Shown piece after piece: positions 7,868 through 15,177 of a stretch of 15,608 nucleotides of DNA. The notes beneath the pieces were generated by a model. The model did no database searches. It worked only from the letters and a program-made list of their open reading frames with translations, and was not told where the DNA came from. Within the stretch, counting starts at the first letter, position 1. Each line of letters begins with the position of its first letter. The stretch comes from CAZJDM01 sp964544765. Its GTDB lineage: Bacteria; Bdellovibrionota_B; Oligoflexia; CAYFLR01. The stretch spans positions 1 to 15,608 of the forward strand of contig CAZJDM010000108.1 in the NCBI GenBank assembly GCA_964544765.1, read 5' to 3'. Both the position numbers and the translations under genes were made by a program.

Positions 7868-7894
7868 GAAAAAAATGGGGATCAGTTGCCCCAT
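7868..7894 (-). terminator. Rho-independent terminator of the lipoprotein operon
   Basis: Read on the minus strand, ATGGGG (7894-7889), an 8-base loop, then CCCCAT (7880-7875) form a six-pair stem with four G-C pairs, immediately followed by a run of six more T residues (7874-7869). It lies about 105 bases past the stop codon of the second lipoprotein gene and before the ABC transporter gene. The plus-strand reading has only the A-tract before the stem, so it would act for minus-strand transcripts. Confidence 0.75.
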
Positions 7895-7998
7895 AGTCAG
7901 CGGACAAATAACCCCATATATAAAAGTCTATTTTGAATATGTAATGTGAATTTGTATTGTGAAATTACCATGACAATTGGCATTACATAAGAGAATTG

Positions 7999-9258
7999 TC
8001 ATTGCTTGGTTTTTAGAAAAATATCTTCAGTACGATAATTTATTTTTTTACCGTTTAACACATATCTCATTTGAACAAACATATAGATCTTTGATCCACT
8101 AGGAATCAGGGCTTCATTTGGAACATTTCTATAATCATCCCCTGAAATGCACGCTTGTCTTTCTGGATGATAATATCCTGCTTTTTCGTAAAAAGTAAAG
8201 ACCGTACAATCGGTTGAAGGCTCTGTTGCTCCATGAAGACCATCTTGTAACAATTGAAAATCTATTATTCCTGTTGCCTGGTGATACATATTCAACATAA
8301 CTTTTAACGAATTCAACCGGACACCATATGCTGGATTGACGCTTATATCTTGGTAAGGAAAAATTAATCCGGGATCATATAAGAACTTGACCTCATTCTC
8401 AACACCTATAGAAAACTTGTTAGAATCTATCTTTAAAAAATATTGCCCATCTAGAAAAACGGGTTCAACCATCAAGTCCTTTTCTTTGTTACCATTTATC
8501 TCCACAACAATTTTATCAAAGAAATCTTGTGACAAGCCATACTTGGGAGAACCATCTTCATCAGAGACCTTAAATCCTACGAACATCTCACCGGTTGGAA
8601 GATAAATAAAGTTTTCATCAGCGCGATTTTCTTTATTTACTTCAATTCTATCATCATTATTAAACTCTTCGTTCCTATAAGCATAGGCTTTTAGCCCTGG
8701 GGATTGTACAGTGGTAGTAGTTGGCGGTCCTGACCGTCCTGGCTGCCTTGGTTGCCCTGGAGCTGCAGTTCTTTGTCCCGTTGGAGGTGTTAAATCTACA
8801 TTAACAACCTCATAAAGTTCTTCATTAATAGGTATTCTGGAGCCAATCTTAGGCTTATATGGGTCCCGCGTACTTTCCCTTGGTATTTCCAGATTAAGAC
8901 CATCAAACCCCATTATCGACAAAGAGTTTCCTTGTTTAATAAAATCTCCCTCTATAACGGTATTGATAAACCTTTTGGGATAGGTTCCACCAACATCAAC
9001 AATAAATGATCCGGCAATTACTATTTCATATCCTTCAGATTTTTGATCTACAGTAAAACTGGCCCAATCGTCTAAAAGGCCTCCTGTTTGTACTTTTTGT
9101 AACCGAATATAAACTATATTTTGACCGTCTGAGGGCATTCCTCCAATGGCATCTTCTTCCAAAACTACCTGTGATTTTTTACATGAATAGCCTATTAAGA
9201 ACAATATACCAACCAAGAGCAACACACCTATTAACGTGTTCTTATATATTAAACTCAT
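7999..9258 (-). CDS. Putative lipoprotein of unknown function (second gene of lipoprotein operon)
   Basis: I do not recognise the family. The 419-residue product begins with a hydrophobic segment (about 8-24) ending in a lipobox-like GYSC, so Cys26 would be lipidated. Position -3 is Gly rather than the usual Leu, so the lipobox is imperfect. Residue +2 is Lys, which in well-studied Gram-negatives does not block transfer to the outer membrane. The mature part is rich in beta-type segments and is split by a Pro/Gly/Thr/Arg/Gln-rich linker (about 157-188). Two Cys in the C-terminal half (C351, C370) could form a disulphide in the periplasm. It follows the other lipoprotein gene by 15 bases with a GAGG-type ribosome binding site, so the two are one transcript and probably work together. 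A role in the envelope or at the cell surface is likely; anything more specific would be invention. Confidence 0.82.
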   Translation of the reverse strand: MSLIYKNTLIGVLLLVGILFLIGYSCKKSQVVLEEDAIGGMPSDGQNIVYIRLQKVQTGGLLDDWASFTVDQKSEGYEIVIAGSFIVDVGGTYPKRFINTVIEGDFIKQGNSLSIMGFDGLNLEIPRESTRDPYKPKIGSRIPINEELYEVVNVDLTPPTGQRTAAPGQPRQPGRSGPPTTTTVQSPGLKAYAYRNEEFNNDDRIEVNKENRADENFIYLPTGEMFVGFKVSDEDGSPKYGLSQDFFDKIVVEINGNKEKDLMVEPVFLDGQYFLKIDSNKFSIGVENEVKFLYDPGLIFPYQDISVNPAYGVRLNSLKVMLNMYHQATGIIDFQLLQDGLHGATEPSTDCTVFTFYEKAGYYHPERQACISGDDYRNVPNEALIPSGSKIYMFVQMRYVLNGKKINYRTEDIFLKTKQ

Positions 9259-9273
9259 TTTTATAACCCCTCA

Positions 9274-11061
9274 CTATTGATAATCACCTGAATATTTGAC
9301 ATTAGTACCTAATTTATAAAAAGGGTATGAAACCTTCATAATAGAACCAGCTTCATCTACCTGCACATCCACTTCCTGATAAAAAGCTGCTTTACCCGCG
9401 GGTCTCAGTTGTCTTTGCCAAAGATACCAGATTTCAATATGTTTACGATTGGGATAAACCCGTATGGTCATCTCTTTTTTCTCACCAACCCCATCAACAC
9501 CACTATTATTTTCATGATTTTCGATCGATAAATGAGATACATAAATAGCCTCGTTAAAACTGACTGTAGGTCCTTTTAAACGCATTTTGGTTCTAATTCT
9601 TTGTGTCGTCCCTTCATCTCCCAGATCATAGGTCATATCTAAAAGGGGTGTTCCCTTTTGATCAGATATATTCAATTTACTGATAGTAATTCTACTTTGA
9701 GTAGCTTTTTGATTTTCCATGTGACGATTAACCTCTGCTACTAAACCCGTTTCAACAGGACTAAAAGAAGTAGCCATATATTTATGCTTTTTACTGTTTC
9801 GATCCAATGCCAAGGTAAAAATCTGTGGATTGGTAGTGGTGGTATTGGTAACACCACGAGGACTTTGAAGCACGGTCTGTACCGTCCTTCCGGAGGATGC
9901 CCCCGTTGTTGTCGGTTTGGGCATCGAAACAATAAAAGAAAAATCACCGCTTAAAATTATCTCTTGAGCCAAATTGATACCCTGAATTGCAACCGTTCCT
10001 CCGTCAGCTGGGGTTCTATCTCGACCTGTACCTCCATCGGTTGGAGTTCTGCCAAGGTCTGGAGTTCCTCCAGTTGGGGTTCTATCGCGGCCCGTACCTC
10101 CACCAACTGTAGCTCCCGGTTTATCATTGGGTTCAAACCTACCTTGCTGACTAATTTCAGTTTTCAAAGCAGTAAACTTGCTTCGAATTTTATCTATTTC
10201 AGCTTTTTTAGCAGTTACATTAGTGGTTGTAAGTGATGTTTTGATACTCGTAGATTGGGTAATTAAATCACTCAGAACGTTCCTAAAAAAATAAGCAGCA
10301 TAATAATCAGGATTAAGGAATCTATCAGTTTTTAATTGTTGAGGGGGCATGGGTTGAGGATTACAAAACAGTTGTATTGCTTGAGAATTACCCGCCACCG
10401 CCATAAAAGGAACTGCCACCTGTAATCCTGCGGCTTTACTTCTAAGCATATTACTATCAAATCTACCGCTATTTATTGATATTAAATTCGTTTCAAGATC
10501 CCTAACAGCAGGACCTTTTTCCAAAGTTTCTAGGGCACTGCCCTCCCTAGAGTTATCAAGTAATACTCCATTACTTTTTACCAAGTTCTTGGAGTTTGTA
10601 CAGACACCATAAATTTCATTTATCTTGGTACTTACTCTACTATATTCAGCAGCCAATAAACTTCTTAAAAGTGCTTCATTATCCTTAAAATATTGAATAT
10701 ATCTACATTGTAGAGAAACTACTTTAATTACTGCCCTCATAAACTGATTATCCCAGGCTTTATTACTATTATCGTCCCAGTATTTAATATAGGTATCCAT
10801 TTTATTCTTAGTAGTACTTAGCTCCTTTATTAAGTTATCTATTAGCAACCTAGCATCTGTCACGGTTCTATCCCCACCATATCCTGAACCCCCAATCCCG
10901 CCTCGAGAGCCTAAGTCACTTCTACCAAGCCCACCACCACCGGGTTGCGGCTTCTTACCGGTAGGTTTTGGTCTTTTGGGCGAATCATCTTCACATGATA
11001 ATAAAGTCAACGTAATTATTACAAATAGGCTGGAAAAAAAGAACCCTCCATATTTTTTCAT
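9274..11061 (-). CDS. Putative lipoprotein with Gly-rich and Thr/Arg repeat linkers (first gene of lipoprotein operon)
   Basis: An unrecognised 595-residue protein with a clear lipoprotein signal: a hydrophobic stretch (about 8-22) ending in LLSC, lipidated at Cys23, followed by acidic residues. Next comes a flexible Gly/Pro-rich tether (about 28-64), a helical domain (about 68-310) with four cysteines (C119, C154, C233 and the lipid Cys aside, few others), and a second linker (about 315-356) containing two copies of GGTGRDRTP. A C-terminal domain (about 357-595) has alternating beta-type segments, including an aromatic IEIWYLWQR stretch. The start is supported by AAAGGAG nine bases before the ATG. 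The layout suggests two folded domains held off the membrane on tethers, as in surface or periplasmic adhesin or envelope-assembly lipoproteins, but the family is not identified. It is co-transcribed with the next lipoprotein and divergent from tdh. Confidence 0.85.
   Translation of the reverse strand: MKKYGGFFFSSLFVIITLTLLSCEDDSPKRPKPTGKKPQPGGGGLGRSDLGSRGGIGGSGYGGDRTVTDARLLIDNLIKELSTTKNKMDTYIKYWDDNSNKAWDNQFMRAVIKVVSLQCRYIQYFKDNEALLRSLLAAEYSRVSTKINEIYGVCTNSKNLVKSNGVLLDNSREGSALETLEKGPAVRDLETNLISINSGRFDSNMLRSKAAGLQVAVPFMAVAGNSQAIQLFCNPQPMPPQQLKTDRFLNPDYYAAYFFRNVLSDLITQSTSIKTSLTTTNVTAKKAEIDKIRSKFTALKTEISQQGRFEPNDKPGATVGGGTGRDRTPTGGTPDLGRTPTDGGTGRDRTPADGGTVAIQGINLAQEIILSGDFSFIVSMPKPTTTGASSGRTVQTVLQSPRGVTNTTTTNPQIFTLALDRNSKKHKYMATSFSPVETGLVAEVNRHMENQKATQSRITISKLNISDQKGTPLLDMTYDLGDEGTTQRIRTKMRLKGPTVSFNEAIYVSHLSIENHENNSGVDGVGEKKEMTIRVYPNRKHIEIWYLWQRQLRPAGKAAFYQEVDVQVDEAGSIMKVSYPFYKLGTNVKYSGDYQ
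10010..10102 (-). repeat. In-frame direct repeat coding for the GGTGRDRTP linker
   Basis: Two 27-base copies (10010-10036 and 10076-10102), differing at only a few positions, lie 66 bases apart inside the first lipoprotein gene. The period is exactly 22 codons, so expansion or contraction would stay in frame and alter the linker length. The segment between them codes for a degenerate version (GRTPTD). Confidence 0.7.
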
Positions 11062-11218
11062 GGTCTTTTACTCCTTTGATATAAAACATATGCACTCAAG
11101 GTGTATGATCGGCAAAATCAGAAAAAACATGACTAAATAATCATGACCCTGTTTATCTGCCTAATTTTACATATTAATTTTAAACACCTACTACAGTATT
11201 ACTTTCTTTATTTTCAAG

Positions 11219-11234
11219 TGGACACAATTTTGCT
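11219..11234 (+). promoter_or_regulatory. Possible sigma-54 promoter for tdh-kbl
   Basis: TGG at 11219-11221 and TTGCT at 11230-11234 give the GG-N10-GC spacing required of a sigma-54 promoter, with the conserved TTGCT at -12. The -24 element is imperfect (TGGACAC against TGGCACG). Transcription would begin about 50 bases before the tdh ATG at 11297. A full sigma-54 activator is encoded in the same window, but no link between them is shown. Confidence 0.4.
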
Positions 11235-11296
11235 ATTTATGCCCTTAGTAATCGTAAAAGAATTTATTCTCCTAATACTTAAGAGTAAGGATAATT

Positions 11297-12328
11297 ATGA
11301 GAGCACTACAAAAAACACACCCTAAACATGGATTATGGTTAGTCGATATTCCAGAACCAGAATGTAAAGATGATGAAGTTTTAGTTAAAATCCGCCAAAC
11401 AGCTATATGTGGTACCGATGTTCATATTTACCAATGGGACGAGTGGTCACAAAAGACCATCCCCACTCCCATGCACATAGGACACGAATTTGTTGGAGAG
11501 ATAGTCAAAATTGGCAAGCTAGTAAAAGCTTTTAAGGAGGGAGATCGAGTTTCAGGAGAAGGTCATATTATATGCAATACATGCAGAAACTGCCGCGCTG
11601 GGGCCAAGCATTTATGTATAAATACTAAAGGGTTGGGAATAAACATCCCTGGCTGCTTCGCAGAATACCTTGCTATACCCGAAAGTAATGCTTTTTTAGT
11701 ACCGACAGAAATTAGCGATGACGAAGCCGCCATCCTAGATCCCCTAGGAAATGCTGTCCACACAGCTACTTCGTTTGACTTAATTGGTGAAGATGTCTTA
11801 ATAACAGGTGCTGGACCCATTGGAATAATGGCTGGAGCCATTGCCCATTATGTTGGAGCCAGACATGTAGTCATCACTGACCTTAATGAATACCGTCTAG
11901 ATTTAGCCAAAAAATTGGGTATTAAGAACACTCTCAATATCCAGAAAAGCAATTTAAATGAAACAATGACCAATCTCAATATGACCGAAGGATTCGATGT
12001 CGGTCTAGAAATGTCGGGCAGCTCAATGGCAATTAATGATATTATTGGAGCTCTTAAACCCGGTGGTAGAATTGCCCTTCTGGGTCTGTTACCTAACGAC
12101 ACAAAGCTTCCTTGGGATCAAGTAATTTTCAAGGGTCTTTTTATGAAAGGAATCTTTGGCCGTGAAATCTTTGAAACCTGGCACAAAATGTGTGCCTTGA
12201 TACAAAGTGGCCTTAATATTAGATCCATTGTGACTCACAAACTACCGGTTAGTCAATTTGAAAAGGCTTTTGATATTATGATAAAAGGTCAATCGGGAAA
12301 AGTTATTTTGGATTGGCAAGAAAAATAA
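11297..12328 (+). CDS. tdh: L-threonine 3-dehydrogenase
   Basis: Oxidises L-threonine with NAD+ to 2-amino-3-ketobutyrate in the cytoplasm, the first step of threonine breakdown to glycine and acetyl-CoA. The 343-residue length matches the family (about 341 in E. coli). It is a zinc medium-chain dehydrogenase: catalytic zinc ligands C38 (ICGTD), H63 and E64 (GHEF); structural zinc ligands C93, C96, C99 and C107; and a Rossmann GAGPIG at 171-176 for NAD. All are at the positions known for the E. coli enzyme. AAGG lies six bases before the ATG. kbl follows after 13 bases, completing the pathway and confirming the assignment over other alcohol or sorbitol dehydrogenases. A sigma-54-like promoter lies about 64-78 bases upstream. 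Nothing is truncated or odd. Confidence 0.97.
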   Translation: MRALQKTHPKHGLWLVDIPEPECKDDEVLVKIRQTAICGTDVHIYQWDEWSQKTIPTPMHIGHEFVGEIVKIGKLVKAFKEGDRVSGEGHIICNTCRNCRAGAKHLCINTKGLGINIPGCFAEYLAIPESNAFLVPTEISDDEAAILDPLGNAVHTATSFDLIGEDVLITGAGPIGIMAGAIAHYVGARHVVITDLNEYRLDLAKKLGIKNTLNIQKSNLNETMTNLNMTEGFDVGLEMSGSSMAINDIIGALKPGGRIALLGLLPNDTKLPWDQVIFKGLFMKGIFGREIFETWHKMCALIQSGLNIRSIVTHKLPVSQFEKAFDIMIKGQSGKVILDWQEK

Positions 12329-12341
12329 AAACGGAGGAAAA

Positions 12342-13568
12342 ATGGTTTATCAACCCCACAAACAAACTTTTGTCGAGGTACTTGAGCAAATTAAGAAGGA
12401 TGGTCTATATAAAGACGAAAGATATATTTGCTCTCCCCAAGGAAGTCAAATTTCCGTCCAATACCCTGAAAAGGGTCCTCAAAAAAAGATTATTAACCTC
12501 TGTTCCAACAATTATTTAGGTTTGTCAAGTCACCCAGAAGTAATTAAAGCTGCCCATGAAGGTCTTGAACTCAGGGGATATGGTATGTCTTCAGTTCGTT
12601 TTATCTGTGGAACTCAAGATATCCATCGTGAACTAGAACATAAGATGAGTTCTTTTTTAGGAACTGAAGACACTTGTTTATTTGCTTCTTGCTTTGATGC
12701 TAATGCCGCGTTATTTGAGTCCTTACTTACCAAAGAAGACGGAATATTTTCTGACAAACTGGTACATGCCTCTCTAATTGACGGAATACGTTTATGTAAG
12801 GCTCAAAGACATATATTTGAGCACTCAGATCTTAACGGCCTGGAAGAAAAACTCAAAACAGCTAACTGCCGAACCAAGCTCATTATTACCGATGGGGTAT
12901 TTTCCATGGACGGAGATATGGCCAAGTTAGATGAAATTTGCGACCTGGCCTCTAAATACAATGCCTTAGTTGCCGTAGACGATTCCCATGCCACCGGATT
13001 TATTGGTAAAACCGGCAGAGGAACCCATGAGCATTTTGGAGTCATGGACAAAGTGGATATAATTACTACTACCTTCGGAAAAGCTTTGGGTGGAGCCACC
13101 GGAGGATGTATTAGCAGTCGAAAAGAAATCATAGATTTATTAAAACAAAGAGCTAGACCCTATTTATTTAGCAATGCACTCATGCCTTCTGTGGTTTACG
13201 CTTCATTACGAGTATTATCTATTCTGTCAGAAACCACCGAAAGACGTGATCGATTAGAATCACTCACCAAAACCTGGCGCAATAGACTACAAAAAGCCAG
13301 TTTTGATTTAAAGCCAGGAAACACTCCTATCGTCCCAATTATGCTCTATAATGCACAGTTAGCTCAAGACTTCAGCCGCGATCTTTATGAAGAAGGTGTA
13401 TTTGGAGTAGGATTCTTTTACCCTGTTGTCCCTAAGGGGGAAGCCAGGATTCGCACTCAAGTATCAGCCAGCCTTACGGAAGAGGATTTACAACAAGCTT
13501 ATAATGCCTTTGTTAAGGTTGGGAAAAAACATGAAGTATTAGGAAAATCTATCCCTTCTTTGGAATAA
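12342..13568 (+). CDS. kbl: 2-amino-3-ketobutyrate CoA ligase (glycine C-acetyltransferase)
   Basis: Cleaves 2-amino-3-ketobutyrate with CoA to glycine and acetyl-CoA, using pyridoxal phosphate; the second step after Tdh. The 408-residue protein belongs to the alpha-oxoamine synthase family. The PLP-binding Lys247 is in TTTFGKALGGATGG, the cofactor-contacting Asp/His in VDDSHATG (212-219), a conserved His142 in VHASLIDG, and NNYLGLSSHP at 56-65 marks the N-terminal substrate region. Length is slightly above the E. coli enzyme (about 398). A strong ribosome binding site (GGAGG) stands four bases before the ATG, and the gene is in an operon with tdh. AonS, BioF and HemA relatives share the fold, but the tdh neighbour settles the call. 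The last 20 bases overlap the 3' end of the convergent transglycosylase gene, and no terminator is seen between them. Confidence 0.96.
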   Translation: MVYQPHKQTFVEVLEQIKKDGLYKDERYICSPQGSQISVQYPEKGPQKKIINLCSNNYLGLSSHPEVIKAAHEGLELRGYGMSSVRFICGTQDIHRELEHKMSSFLGTEDTCLFASCFDANAALFESLLTKEDGIFSDKLVHASLIDGIRLCKAQRHIFEHSDLNGLEEKLKTANCRTKLIITDGVFSMDGDMAKLDEICDLASKYNALVAVDDSHATGFIGKTGRGTHEHFGVMDKVDIITTTFGKALGGATGGCISSRKEIIDLLKQRARPYLFSNALMPSVVYASLRVLSILSETTERRDRLESLTKTWRNRLQKASFDLKPGNTPIVPIMLYNAQLAQDFSRDLYEEGVFGVGFFYPVVPKGEARIRTQVSASLTEEDLQQAYNAFVKVGKKHEVLGKSIPSLE

Positions 13569-15012
13569 CTAGCCGTTGTCCAGCCTTGATTCTGGAAGGA
13601 TTCGAAATATTATTAGCACTTGCTATCTTAGAAGCTCTTACTCTATATCGCCTAGCAATTTTATGAAGATTTTCTCCTCTTCTAACAGTATGATATCTGG
13701 CCCTAGATGAAGACTTTCTTTTAGCTACTAAGAGTTTTTTTCCCGGACGAATTTTAGAAGGATTGTTTATACTGTTATCCCTAATCAAATCAGATAATCT
13801 AACCCTATAACGCCTTGAAATACTATATAAACTTTCTCCCCTGCGGACAATATGATATTGTTTTTCCCTCAAGCGAGGATCAATATAAGACTTATCTTTT
13901 TTAATTTTACTAACTAAGGCTATTTTAGCTGGAGGAATTCTAATTCTAGTATGACGAGGCAAGCGATAACCACGCCGAATAACCAACGGCTTTATCGCCG
14001 GATTATAATTCTTCAGTTCTTTTATTGTTAAACCCAATCCCCGAGCTATTTCTTTAAAAGTATAATTATTCTTTATTCTTATTGTTCGGGTTGGTACCGG
14101 TAACTCAACCCTAATTTTGCCAAAATACTGGGTTGGTCTTGAGGCAATTTCTACTGCTGCTAAGAAACTGCTAAAAAAATTTTTTGAGGCAAAACCAAAT
14201 TTACGATTTTTATATTTCTCAATTATGACAGTCAAGTCTCTTGTTCCTGTTTTTTCAACAGCCCGCATAATACTTCTCGCTCCGTGATTATATGCTGTAA
14301 TAGCTAAGGGCCAAGCTTTTAACAATTCATAGTTTCTTTTAAGATATTTTACTGCGGCCTCTGTTGCCCAGAGTGGATCTCTTCTTTCATCAATATGATA
14401 ATTAATCTTTAAATAGTTTCTACCCGTACTACGCATAAATTGCCAAATCCCCACTGCTCCGGCCTTTGAACGAGCATAATAATTAAACGAAGATTCAACA
14501 TGGGGTAAATAAGCTAAAATAACAGGAACATCATTTTTTCGCATAATACTTTTAATTTGCTCAATATACTTCTGAGAACGCACAAGTCCTTTATAAAAAC
14601 TATCTCTCATACCCATTTGAAAACGGATATCAAGCGCCATTTTATTAAAATTTCTCAACCGGAATGGAATCTTGCTAAGTAAATTTCTCTCCTCCCAAGA
14701 CAATGAGTGTTGGTTTTTTCTACTTATTCTTTGTAGCAAACGCTTGATTTTTTTCTTTTCACTGCGGACCAAACGCTGACGAGCCCTCCTTGACAATCCC
14801 TTAAATTCAATTTTTTTATAAATAACATCAACATTATCACGGTCATGGAGCAATCCCTCGTATGAATACACTTTGGTGTAAACGTATTTCCAAAAATCAA
14901 TCTTCCTCTGGATATTATTAGAAACTCTAAAGGAGTTCTTAACAACTATCGCATATAAAAAAGATTGGGACAAACAGCTTATCCCAATAAAAAGACACAA
15001 TTTTTTGAGCAT
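13549..15012 (-). CDS. MltD-type lytic murein transglycosylase with LysM repeats
   Basis: Cleaves the glycan strands of peptidoglycan in the periplasm to leave 1,6-anhydro ends. The 487-residue protein starts with a signal peptide (about 1-21, cleavage after SFLYA; no lipobox Cys at the cleavage point, unlike E. coli MltD). A basic helical region follows (about 25-150). The SLT domain (about 152-290) has catalytic Glu173 (LPHVESSFN), GAVGIWQFM at 185-193 and YNHGARSIM at 241-249. A degenerate LysM-like segment (about 310-360) precedes two clear LysM peptidoglycan-binding repeats (about 386-429 and 440-483). The mature protein is strongly Arg/Lys-rich. No ribosome binding site precedes the ATG, but later starts would destroy the signal peptide, and a promoter ends just before the ATG, so a leaderless mRNA is likely. 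The gene diverges from pheS and overlaps kbl by 20 bases at the 3' end. Confidence 0.94.
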   Translation of the reverse strand: MLKKLCLFIGISCLSQSFLYAIVVKNSFRVSNNIQRKIDFWKYVYTKVYSYEGLLHDRDNVDVIYKKIEFKGLSRRARQRLVRSEKKKIKRLLQRISRKNQHSLSWEERNLLSKIPFRLRNFNKMALDIRFQMGMRDSFYKGLVRSQKYIEQIKSIMRKNDVPVILAYLPHVESSFNYYARSKAGAVGIWQFMRSTGRNYLKINYHIDERRDPLWATEAAVKYLKRNYELLKAWPLAITAYNHGARSIMRAVEKTGTRDLTVIIEKYKNRKFGFASKNFFSSFLAAVEIASRPTQYFGKIRVELPVPTRTIRIKNNYTFKEIARGLGLTIKELKNYNPAIKPLVIRRGYRLPRHTRIRIPPAKIALVSKIKKDKSYIDPRLREKQYHIVRRGESLYSISRRYRVRLSDLIRDNSINNPSKIRPGKKLLVAKRKSSSRARYHTVRRGENLHKIARRYRVRASKIASANNISNPSRIKAGQRLVIPKKG

Positions 15013-15018
15013 ATTTTA

Positions 15019-15047
15019 ATTCTAACACGATCCCTAATTTGTTGCAA
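15019..15047 (-). promoter_or_regulatory. Sigma-70-type promoter for the transglycosylase gene
   Basis: On the minus strand TTGCAA (15047-15042) is followed after exactly 17 bases by TAGAAT (15024-15019). The expected start of transcription, about seven bases on, falls at or next to the A of the ATG at 15012. With no Shine-Dalgarno sequence present, this predicts a leaderless transcript. Confidence 0.5.
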
Positions 15048-15067
15048 GAAAACCCAGGGGATATAAT
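15039..15067 (+). promoter_or_regulatory. Sigma-70-type promoter for pheS
   Basis: A perfect -10 TATAAT (15062-15067) lies 17 bases after a -35-like TTGTTG (15039-15044). Its -35 region overlaps that of the divergent transglycosylase promoter, so the two polymerases would compete. Transcription would start near 15074, giving a leader of about 100 bases before pheS in which I see no clear attenuator or Phe-rich leader peptide. Confidence 0.55.
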
Positions 15068-15078
15068 GCGTTTCCCCT
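15056..15078. promoter_or_regulatory. Inverted repeat spanning the pheS -10 element
   Basis: AGGGGA (15056-15061) and TCCCCT (15073-15078) are perfect 6-bp arms separated by 11 bases, and the -10 TATAAT lies inside the spacer. The position suits a repressor operator that would block pheS transcription. Most of it is upstream of the predicted start site, so an RNA hairpin is less likely. Confidence 0.35.
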
Positions 15079-15177
15079 AGCAGAAAAACAGATAAGGAAA
15101 GGATCTTCCATTTTAAAACTCTTTTTGTTATAAAGCTTTTGGTCAAGAAAATGTTGTTATAGAAAGGTAAGCCACCG

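Noticed and set aside
7683..7949. 88-codon plus-strand open frame across the start of the ABC transporter gene
   Set aside because: It overlaps a secure gene start and the terminator hairpin, lacks a ribosome binding site, and has no recognisable protein character.
7970..8002. Perfect 9-bp inverted repeat (ATGACAATT/AATTGTCAT) across the stop codon of the second lipoprotein gene
   Set aside because: The stem is AT-rich, the loop is 15 bases and no T-tract follows. The proper terminator lies about 75 bases further on at 7868-7894. It is probably a chance dyad.
11128..11145. CATGA-N8-TCATG dyad between tdh and the lipoprotein operon
   Set aside because: The arms are only five bases long with AT-rich sequence between them, so it is too weak to call an operator on its own.
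11143..11325. 60-codon plus-strand open frame upstream of and overlapping tdh
   Set aside because: It runs into tdh in another frame, has no ribosome binding site, and would include the candidate promoter. The tdh start at 11297 has a good ribosome binding site.
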